Assembly: GCA_019915015.1 (NCBI GenBank)
Contig: JAHBBC010000008.1
Span: 1,550,001 to 1,614,000, forward strand
Source: Auriscalpium vulgare
Lineage: Eukaryota > Basidiomycota > Agaricomycetes > Russulales > Auriscalpiaceae
DNA length: 64,000 nt
Direction of reading: 5' to 3'
The position numbers and the translations under genes were made by a program. Positions 33,528 through 42,263 of this stretch are shown here, piece by piece; the first letter of the stretch is position 1, and the number at the start of each line of letters is the position of its first letter. The notes beneath the pieces were generated by a model that did no database searches, was not told where the DNA came from, and was given only the letters and a program-made list of their open reading frames with translations.

Positions 33528-35777
33528 ATGGGCAAGAAAGTCTGGCGGCCTGAGGAGGAAGAATTTCTTCAGGCCATGTGGACGTCGCAGGAAATCACCA
33601 AGATGCGCAGCGAGAAAGGTGCGCCTCTATCGTGCTCGCTGAGCGGGCTTCTGACCTCTCAAGTCGACAGAAACCTTGGTCGTCATGCGCAACGTCATCG
33701 AGGATCGCTACCGGCTGGAGTTCAAGGAGCCCCATTCTGCCGAATCTGACGCGGCGTTTGCTCAACGCCGCGCAGGTTACAAGAGGAAGAATCGATATGA
33801 AGCGCTCGAAAGGTTGCCTGCAGAGACGGAAGCCGAGCGGGACGCGAGGCTGAAGGCCTGCGGCAGAGTGAGTGGGGCACGTCGTGCGCGCCATGGACCT
33901 TTCTGATTGACAACGAGCAGAGGATCTATAACTGGCTGGCCGCCATCAGTCCCAACAATGCACGACACTCCAGTCGCGTGCTGCCGTTCCCTGCAGCGGC
34001 GCTTCCGAAGGCCAAGAGAAAGTCGGCTTGGGACATGTACAGGAGCAGCGTTGAGCAGGGAAGAGCTGAGAGCGAGCTGGGCGAGTACACGCATGACCTC
34101 AAGTTGCTATTTGACGCACTCTCGCCCGAGGCGCGGGAGGAATATGAATGCAAGGCTCGCGAGGCGAACAAGGAGGCTGCGATACACGACGAAGACATTG
34201 ACGCCAACGACGCGGGTGCTGGGAGCGCGTCGTCGACAGGAGAGGCGACCTTGCCCAAGGCCGAAGTGAGTGAGTATGTTCGGTCACGGTCAGTCAAATC
34301 CCGCTCGTTTGTGACGGATAACAGCTAACGTCACGGGCTGCGACAGCAATGTGCTGGCTCTGCCGGCAACCATGGAGGCGGCCATGGACTCTTTCAAGCG
34401 CCACACAGGCTGGTTCGGCTTTGTCGTCTTGGGGGGCGTCGGCGCGGGGAATGAGGTGCTCGCGCATGTGTGAGCACGCCTCCTGATATATCACCGTTCT
34501 AGCTGAAGCAAGTTTCTAGTATGGACAGTGGACCCGACGGCAATAAGGCAGTAGACGGATTGGCCCGCGAACTGGGTGTCGATCGCGACGAGGTGAAGAG
34601 GGCCTTCTTCACTTACGTGAACAATGTCTTTAAAGGTGCGTTTACGTGAGCTTTCCTCCAGCCGTCTCAGCGCTAAGGTCGAGCGCGGGCGTCAGGCCCC
34701 TCGACTGGCTCAACGAGGCCGGGTCTGCCTGAGCGCGAATTAGACTTAGGCGACCTTACAGTGGAGGGCGTCGTAGCCTTGAGCAAAGAAGTCGTTGGGC
34801 TCGGCGACCTCACCCGCCTGCAATCAGATGTCGACACATCGCGCGCGCGGACACCTGACAGCTCGTTGTCTGAGGAAGAGGGCGGTCATGCGAGCCCGGC
34901 TGACGTCAACAAAGAAGGGTCGGATGTTGCGGACGAAGACGAAGCTCCAGTCGTCCCTGCGAGCGGTCGCGCAAAGCCCAGCGAGCGCGGTCGCGGTGGC
35001 AGCAAGGGGAGCAAGGGGCGGGAGGCCGAAGAAGCAGTGGATGTTTCGACCGGTGACGAATGTCCGGTCGCCCCTGCGAAGACGGATGGGCGTGGACGCG
35101 CTCGCGGGCGCGGACGCGGGCGCGGGCGTGGCAAGGGGAGCAAGGGGGGGGCGGCCGAAGAAGACGCGTTGGATGTTTCGAGCGAATGCGAAGCTCCGGT
35201 CGGCCCTGCGAAGACCGTCGACCGAGGACGCGGGCGCGGACGCGGTCGAGGGCGCAAAGGGCAAGGGAGCGGAGGGCGGGTGGCATCAGCAGCAGCAGCA
35301 GCAGCAGCATCCCGAGCGTCCCCAGACAATGCGTCCTCCCCGGGCAATGCGTCCTCCCCAGGCAATGAGTCGAACGACCTCGCTGGCGCTCAAACTGTGC
35401 TAGACCTCACCCCAGCTGCGCCGAGCGGACCGCCTGAGGGTGACGGCAGCGGTGGCCGCACACAGCGTGCTCGCAAACAAACATGGAAGGCGGCTGGCCT
35501 GCAGGAGTACGTTGGTTCGTCGAGCTGCCGGATGAACATCTCGCTAACGGTGCACCTAAGGCCTCGTATTGAGAAGGACACCACCACCAAGACCGACGGA
35601 GCTGCTCTCGCCGACAAGGGTAAATCGAAGGCCAGCTCTTCCAAGCCTGACAGGAGAGAAAAGCGGCCTGCTCCGACAAAGTGAGCCCCCGTTTTCCCAT
35701 CCGCTAACGGTAGCCGTAACGACGTGCGTCTTTCGGACAGGTCGGATAAACCGGTGAAGCGCCAGAAAAAGGCTTGA
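33528..35777 (+). CDS. HMG-box-like protein with Gly/Arg-rich repeats
   Basis: Seven exons: 33528-33618, 33671-33867, 33921-34269, 34325-34469, 34520-34635, 34762-35680, 35741-35777; 617 residues. A segment around 125-180 (PKAKRKSAWDMYRSS ... LFDALSPEAREEYE) has the spacing of an HMG-box-like helix bundle. It is followed by an ALPATMEA...GWFGFVVLGG block. The C-terminal third is acidic with three diverged repeats, each containing a Gly/Arg run (GRGRGRGRGRG) of the RGG or AT-hook sort, and ends in a basic tail (KPVKRQKKA). It probably binds DNA or chromatin in the nucleus. The long 126-nt intron before exon 6 may hide a 27-nt microexon (ending CGAGGCCGG), which would also keep frame. Exon 3 uses the second of two overlapping GTGAGT donors; the first would shift the frame. 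Confidence 0.75.
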
Positions 35778-36266
35778 GGGCGTGGTATCATGCGCGTTTG
35801 GGCAGCTCGGAGAAGCGCAGGACAGTGACGCCGATCCATGCTGTCTCTAATTGATTTAAGCTTGTGCGGACGCCGCGCTGACGGGCGCATGAGTTCGTGA
35901 GGTGATCGTCAATCTCGCAAGGAAGAAGAACAGCCCGACTGTGCTCGCAGAGCACGGCAAGACGGCGCGCGGCCTGTTTCGTTCACCGCGGTGAGCCAAA
36001 TGTTTTCCGGGTACCTGCTGCCGCTGATGGCGTGTGGTGCGAGCGACACGGCCTCGCGTATCACGACCCTGACGGTGCAAGCGAGCTCACCTGCGAGCGG
36101 CAAGACGACGCCAATGGCCAGGAGCGGGTCGAGACGAACACAAGTCAGTTCAGTCGGGCACAGCGTCGTGTTCGAACCGGCATGATGATTTCACCCTGGG
36201 GTCTACAAATGGACCATGCGCGTCCGCCCATTTTCGACCAGCTGTCCTGTCTCCTTTCCCCCCGTC

Positions 36267-37754
36267 ATGGCGCGCGCTGACACCTCGCGGCGGCGCCACC
36301 TGCCTCGCAAGGCCAGCAGTGGTAAGGCGCGGTCCGTGGTGTACACTTCAGGGTCCCCCTTGACCGCCTCAGCGCCCGCGTCGCCCGCCTCATCGGAAGC
36401 CTCCAAGACGAAGGTCGCGTCCGACCGGCTCAAGGCAGTATGCCGCGAAGTCGGGGAGACCACGATGCCTCACACCCCGACTTGTAATATATGCGAACGC
36501 GAGATGCAGCTGAAGGTCGGGTACTTTGGCGATGCCGCTGGCCGCTGGACCGCCCATGTGAGTCTTCATCGCATCATCTGTGTGCGTGGTGCTCACGGTC
36601 TGAGCAGTGCTACCACCCCTGCAATGTTCACTTCACCCCGGCGCAGAGCAAACCCAGCGCTGAGCAGCGCAGCATGATGGCCGCAATCCAGCTGCAGGAT
36701 GTCTTTGACGAGCAGGATGCCAAAGGCGCGGCGGCGGCGGCGAAGAAGGCTGATCGGGCGCGAGAGGCGGCGGCGAAGAAGGCTGATCGGGCGCGAGAGG
36801 CGGCGGAGAAGGCGGCGAATAAGGCGAGGGAGAAGAGGACGCGAGCGGTGGCGTGGGAGATAAAGAGACTTGTCAAACGCCGGGACAGCGCGACGGCCAA
36901 GGCGGCGAAGGCGGCGAAGCGGAGGCGTTTGCGAGCCGCGAAGGAGGAGGAGGCCATGCGCAAGCGGGAGAGCAATGCGGCCGAGGCACAGCGCAAAAGG
37001 GAGGACAAAGAAATTGCGAAGGTGGAGAAGCGATTCGAAGTGGGGCTGGCGAAGCTGGCGGAGATCACGGAGGGCACAGCGTCTCTGCGTCGCCAGGTTC
37101 GCGCAATGTCTGCCGCTGACGGGGTAAGCACCGTTCACCCACGATTTTCTTCCTTGTCGATTGACGTCAGGGGCAGGCGTTTCATCCCGCCGCCGAGAAG
37201 GCGCGCTCGAAGGTCCAGAAAACAATCTCTGCTCATGAAGCCAAAGAGGTGGGAGTGAAATTGCAGAACGCCGAGATTATGCGGGAGCTGCGCAAGTTGC
37301 GGGAGCAGCGCAACTTGCGCGAGTTGCGCGCTGCTGGCAAGGTGGGGTCTATTTCCTCAGCCCGCCGCCGTTTGCTCACACGTCCTCGGGGACCGCTCAG
37401 GCGAACGCTCAGGCCCTTCGTGAAGCCGCTACGCACACCGACCAGGAGGGCGACGACTCGGACGGCGTGGTATCAGTGCAAGACAGCGACGACAGCGACG
37501 ACAGCGATCATGCCGACCGCGGGGTTGGTGCAGGCATATCCGCGTCGGCTCCGCCGAAGATGGTCACGCAGCCTTGGCTGCGTCCGACTAAATCGCGCGT
37601 CCTGCAGGCCGTCGACGCGGCCGATGTCCTTGGCCTGGGGAAGGCATGGGCCAGCAAACGCAAGCACGCGGCGGCAGCGTCGTCGTCAACTGCGTCGTCA
37701 TCCTCGAAAAAATTGAGGGCTGCCGACGACATGGATGTGATCGAGCTCGACTGA
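36267..37754 (+). CDS. Cys/His-cluster coiled-coil protein
   Basis: Exons 36267-36557, 36608-37123, 37171-37341 and 37401-37754, every junction phase 0; 443 residues. A probable zinc-binding cluster spans the first splice junction: C73, C76, W94, H97, C98, H100, C102, H105. About 150 residues of very Ala/Lys/Arg/Glu-rich helix follow (repeats of KKADRAREAA and many RKRE), predicted by eye as coiled coil. An acidic DSDDSDDSD tract and a final VIELD end the protein. Possible nuclear structural or DNA-binding protein; no family recognised. The coding repeat near 36730-36800 is nearly perfect at the DNA level, so length may vary between copies. Confidence 0.75.
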
Positions 37755-38229
37755 ATTCGTTAACAGAGGACCAGAATATGTTCAACACGTGCGTTTGGGC
37801 TTGCAGAATGGCTCGCGTTCCGGTCTGACAACTTGTGAGCAGGTACCTCGAGTGTCCCTGAGGCGTTCAACACGTAAGTATGTTGGTCGTTCAGTGACCG
37901 ACCGCACTGACGCATCCCGTTTGCAGGTAGAATAGTAAATGTTTATTTCAATTTGTTTGTCAATTTCCGTAGCCGCGCAATATATACATGCAGCGCCGAA
38001 AAGCATCGCGAGGAGATAAAATCACGCACGCCGTACGTGAATGAGGCACATGCGGCCGCGCGAGACGAGTGGAATTTTGGTTGATAGTGGCGCGCGGCCA
38101 CGACGGCGGGGGGCGTCCTCTGGAGGCCTTCTGCGCTGGTAACGGTCGCCGTCCGTCCCTGGAGAGTTGTAAGCGACGAGTTCGTGCAGAATAAAAACCG
38201 ACGGTACGCACCGTTGAGAACTCTGCATG

Positions 38230-38580
38230 ATGCGCGCTGATTGACTAGCGGTTGTTGCAGGTGGTGCGGGGTGGTGCGTGCCTTGGCGGCGGGGGAAGAG
38301 GGAGCAGGCCCCGGCATCATCAGCTGCGGCGTCGTCAGTGCAGAAAATGCGATGCCGCCGACGACATGAAGGCGATTGGGCCGGAGTAATTTCGTGCACA
38401 GAGAGCACGAGTATATTCAAGACGTGGGTTTATGCTTTCTGAATTGCGCGGGTGCTGGGCTGACGGCTTGTGAACTGGTAGCTCGAGTGTCCAGAGCACA
38501 AGACGGCGTTGGACATATACGTGTATCCTTTGTTCGTGGCCCACCGCGCTTACGCGTCCCTATTTTCAGGTGCACAGGCA
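38230..38580 (+). pseudogene. Decayed second copy of the preceding gene's 3' end
   Basis: Matches 37660-37920: GCGTCGTCAGTGCAG, GCCGCCGACGACATGAAGG (the gene has GCTGCCGACGACATGGATG), then shared blocks past the stop codon, such as GTAGCTCGAGTGTCC and a GACGCGTCCC-like end before a CAG. Only the last 20 or so codons have a counterpart; no intact frame. Confidence 0.6.
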
Positions 38581-38599
38581 TTGCGCGGGCAGGACACAT

Positions 38600-40980
38600 G
38601 CTTGGACAGGGCAAGTTTATGTACTCATACCGTCCCACCTTTGCTGTTTGCTGTTCTCCGCTCACATACTGTTCCTTAACCAGCACCAAGTCGCAGTCCT
38701 TGCAAATACGTGGGGGATCTCCATGACCAGCGACGTTCGGTACGTGCTCGACGGGAGATCTCGCCGTCGCCGCCACTCGGCCCGCCGCCCAGCTCTCAAG
38801 AACGAAGGTGCAAGCATATCAAGCGCTGCGCGGCAGAGGCGAATACACGAGCGCGGCGCCTGCATCGCGTATGCGGTATGCATGGGCAGCTGTACGCCAC
38901 GGGTCAATGGCTCACGCGGTTGTTTCTAGCTCTCAGGCTCACCAAACAGACCGCGGCGGACGACGCACGCGCACCGCAAATGGCGTCGCCAGGCGATCTG
39001 GGGTAGTCGTGCGCTTGCGCGACGACTGCGCTCGCCCGCGCGGCAAGTCCACGCACTCTCCAGACACAGGACGGCCACCTCTCGATACCGACGACAGAAG
39101 CGGCGCGCCGGGCGTCTTCGCACCAAGACTGACGGCCGCGACTGCCCAGCGCCAGCGTCGCCTCCGCTGGCCTTATCCGGCAGGCTCATGTTGGATTGGA
39201 TGCGGTACGTGCTTCTCACCGACGCTGGGCCAGGTATGTTGCTCGGTGCAGGCGAACGTACCTTGTGCAGCATGCAGCATATGCAAGACAACGAGCGTCG
39301 GCAGCTCAAAACGCGGTGGCAGCGGTAGACCTCGCCCTCGCCCATCGCAGGCCCGTTCGGCGGCAGCGGGCCCACGACGACCTCCACGAGCAGCGTGCGC
39401 GGGAGTCCCTCGTCGCCGTCCTCTGACACATGGCGGAACAGCGCGCCCGCGCCCTGCGGCAGCAGCGTCCCGAGCTCGCCTCCGTGAACAGCGTGCCCGG
39501 CGGGGACGCCGCCGTCACGGGCGCCCCTGCCGCGCCGGGCGCGAGCGCGTCGAGCGGGACGGGCTCGAACGCCGCCGCGTCGAAGCGCGCGGGGCCGCCG
39601 TGCAGCGAGACGGCGGGGCTCTCGTTCGCCTGCGGGCGCACGGTCGTGCTCGTGCCGTTGCGCGTGGTCGCGTGCGCGCCGAAGGGGCAGGCGGTTCGTG
39701 TAGCGCCCGAAGACGGTGTTGGTGTACTTCTGCGCCAGGTGGCCCTAGGGAACCTCCGGCCGGATGACGAGATCGTGCGTCTGCGGCGGCGTGGGTCAGC
39801 GGTCAGCGGTGCAGGCGGAGCTCGCAGCGTACGCGGCCGTCGGTCTGCACGAAGAAGCGGTGGAGGGTCAGTGCATGAGGGAGGACCTGCGAAATTGGGG
39901 TGATCAGCGGTGCAAATCCGAGTTAGGAATGAGTGCAAGGGCCGCTTACCTCGACGGCAAGAGATGGCGTAAAAGAGGGGAGGGTGAGGAGGATGCGACA
40001 TCGCGAGTGTCCTGCTGGCGTAGGGAGGAGAAAGGAAGAAGAGAAAGGCGAGTTCTTTGCTCATAAAATGCCTGCAGTGCGTGAGCACTGACGATATGTA
40101 TATCAGGTGCACCAATCTAATGAGATTCGCCGAAACTTTCACGGCGCCGACAGCGGCCGCCCCTCATCGCCTCGTCCACCCGTCGTACCACGCCCGTGCG
40201 CGGGTGCTGCGTGTTCTCCCGGACACGCCCCGCGGTACGTCGTCATCGCACTAACGCCTTGTTCCGTTTCCGCTGACGTCTTTCTTGCCGGTTGTCTCCT
40301 TCCTTCCCCACTGCCTGCTTGTGCCGTGAGGACCCGCAAGCAGAGACTCTGCCGAGGTGTTTAGTATGTCATTGACTCCGACTTTGTGTTTGCGGTTTAC
40401 TGATATGTCTGTGGCTCTTCCAGATGCGCAGCTGCGGGGGCGGCGGGGCGGCGGGGCGGCGTCTTGGGGCCGAGGTGGTCAGCGCGCTGTGGGCCGTGGA
40501 GCACAGATAGGAGCGTGCGTAGCACGCTGACTCGGGGTGGTTGTTGAAGGTCCGTCGCGGTGCAGCGGGGTGGCGTCTTGGGACGGCGGTAGGCTGCCGT
40601 GCGCGCGGGGCGCCGTGGGCGTCTTCTTGTCCCCTCCTACGGGTTTTTTGGGCCGTCCCATGGTTGCTTGGTGGGCGCAGGTGCGCTGGGCAACGTCTCC
40701 TGGCAGTGCTGGGCTGGGTTGTGCGTGGATGAGAGTGGAGAGGCGGCGGCGTCGCCCGGTGCGCATGCGCGTGGCGCTGCGAGCGGCAGAGTTGCCAAGT
40801 ACAGCACAACGTAAACCAGGACGAACGTACAGCACGGCGCGTCCCGCAAGGACCTGGCGCAGCGCTAGCGCGTACTCAGCGCATTCAATGGCGGGGTGTG
40901 TGCTTTGCTTTAGGTGTTCGGCTGATTTTTTTGACTACAGGTAGTGCTAGTGGCGAAGGTTCGAGCAGCCATTGCATCAG
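38600..40980. other. Right interior of the element, unresolved
   Basis: Very GC-rich with long antisense frames. On the minus strand at about 39920-39250 several pieces look like exons (for example VLPHALTLHRFFVQTDGRVR and VSEDGDEGLPRTLLVEVVV), but they are separated by stops and frame changes. I could not join them, nor recognise a family with confidence. Likely a decayed gene or spurious. 40370-40900 is GC-rich with no supported gene. Confidence 0.35.
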
Positions 40981-41057
40981 TGAGATAGTCTAGTGGTAAG
41001 TGTTTCTTAACGCGTGCACGCGAACCCGTGGGTTCGATTCGGACGCAGGAGACTATA
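40981..41057 (+). other. tRNA-like sequence, degenerate, right end
   Basis: Has a D-arm-like GTCTAGTGGTAAGTG, a variable-arm-like hairpin (GCGT/ACGC) and GTGGGTTCGATTCGGAC in the T-arm position with two mismatched stem pairs. No acceptor stem forms, so not a working tRNA. It mirrors the sequence at 17237: each points outward and lies just inside an ATGCAT array. Confidence 0.45.
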
Positions 41058-41089
41058 TTTTGACTCTGCTAGATTGTATGTGCACGACA

Positions 41090-41432
41090 AATGTATTTGG
41101 CAGACGAATATATTTGGCGGGCGAAGGCATTTGGCAGGACCAATGCATTTGGCAGGACGAATGCATTTGGCAGGACGAATGCATCTGGTCGGACGAATGC
41201 ATTTGGTCGGACGAATGCATCTGGTCGGACGAATGCATCTGGTCGGACGAATGCATCTGGTCGGACGAATGCATCTGGTCGGACGAATGCATCTGGTCGG
41301 ACGAATGCATCTGGTCGGACGAATGCATCTGGTCGGACGAATGCATCTGGTCGGACGAATGCATTTGGTCGGACGAATGCATTTGGCGGGACGCATGCAT
41401 TGCGCATGGTCCAATGCATTTGGCCATAACCA
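41090..41432 (+). repeat. 18-bp minisatellite, right end
   Basis: About 15 or more copies of a unit such as GACGAATGCATCTGGTCG, with more diverged units at both edges (CAATGCATTTGGCCATAA near 41422). Period 18 keeps three frames open on each strand; the resulting proteins are pure repeats and I do not annotate them. Confidence 0.9.
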
Positions 41433-41494
41433 ATGCATCGCGCCCGTACGCAGCTGTCATGTACGACGACTGACTGCGCTCAGACACAGGGCCG

Positions 41495-41546
41495 AATGTA
41501 TTTGGTTTGTGTCAATTGACACGCCAAATGTATTCCGCCAACTGAA
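41495..41546 (-). repeat. Right terminal inverted repeat of the KDZ element
   Basis: Read on the minus strand it starts TTCAGTTGGC and ends ACAAACCAAATACATT, aligning without gaps to 17015-17066. Confidence 0.8.
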
Positions 41547-41553
41547 GTCCCTC

Positions 41554-41560
41554 TCAGAAG
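41554..41560. repeat. Target-site duplication, right copy (TCAGAAG)
   Basis: Identical to 17001-17007. It is followed by AAC, the last codon of host exon 3, and then by a GTACAT intron donor. Confidence 0.75.
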
Positions 41561-42194
41561 AACGTACATTGCAGTCATGGCTGTGCATTGATGTTCCGTA
41601 CGACCTAATGGTTTCATTTTTCAGCTCCAAGACGACCGAGAGAAGGCACTCGCCACTTACCAGGACAAATACAAGAAGGATGTTGCGGCGGTGCTCGAGG
41701 AAGCCGCCTGGATGTCCGATGAGTTGTCGGGCCTGGATACCGACGACGAATTGAAACGCCAGACACATCGTGATGAAGTGGCGGCTGCAGCACGTCTGTC
41801 GAAAGAGGACAAAGATGAAGGCGTACCGGTTTGGGAGGTTCGCAGACCGGCGTACAGAACACAAGAAGTAAGTTGATTCCATCCCTATGTAATTGGCGGG
41901 AGGGCTAATGGTTCGAATGTGCAGGTGAATGACATCATTGACGAACTTGACAGGCTTCGTCGTGAGCAACGCAAGGCCAACGGGAAGGCGAGGCGCGTCA
42001 CAACAAAGCGCGTCAACCTGGGGCGTCTCCATCAGGAACCGCCCGCTGTGCCCGTGTACCCGTTCATGCTTGATACCGAATGGTTCAAGATTTACAAGGC
42101 GGCACACCCGGGCGAGGACGTCTTCGCAAAGGGCAAAGACCCGGAGGGATTCTGTGTCGAGGATGATAGTGTGGCGAGCACTGGCAGCACGTAG
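41561..42194 (+). CDS. 3' part of the host gene interrupted by the giant element
   Basis: Three bases (AAC, 41561-41563) complete exon 3; then a 61-nt intron ending TTTTTCAG, exon 41625-41867, a 57-nt intron and exon 41925-42194 with the stop. All junctions are phase 0 and continue the phase of the 5' part at 16109. The residues LQDDREKALATYQDKYKKD carry on the basic helix that ends the 5' part, followed by WMSDELSGLD, VPVWEVRRPAYRT and DIIDELDRLRREQ, in the order I recall from uncharacterised Agaricomycete proteins. Without the insertion the gene would code for 436 residues. This part has no start of its own and ends 70 bases from the convergent Plavaka gene. Confidence 0.75.
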
Positions 42195-42263
42195 ACGTCG
42201 GGTTGTATCGCTCAAATGGCCGGGACATCCTGTCCAAAAGTTTTGTTAGAAAGACTCCTATGC

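Larger units (their letters stand above)
17008..41553. mobile_element. 24.5-kb KDZ-type DNA transposon with TET/JBP cargo
   Basis: Defined by a 7-bp direct repeat outside both ends and by 52-bp inverted repeats starting 7 bases in (17015-17066 against 41495-41546, no gaps, 43 of 52 matching; the outer 10 and the inner 21 are identical). Removing the element and one repeat copy restores exon 3 of the host gene, followed by a normal 61-nt intron (41564-41624). Inside are a KDZ transposase, a TET/JBP-type dioxygenase, three other multi-exon genes, subterminal minisatellites and tRNA-like sequences at both ends. KDZ (Kyakuja-Dileera-Zisupton) transposases and their association with TET/JBP genes in basidiomycetes are established; assignment of these exact boundaries is my reading. 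The transposase frame is intact, so the copy may be young. Confidence 0.85.

Noticed and set aside
39250..40142. Possible peroxidase or oxidase gene on the minus strand (CPFGAHATTRN)
   Set aside because: A short resemblance only; stops and frame changes on both sides and no heme-site motif could be joined.
41000..41473. Long open frames on both strands through the right minisatellite
   Set aside because: The 18-bp unit lacks stops in several frames, so the proteins are pure six-residue repeats; nothing outside the array is conserved.
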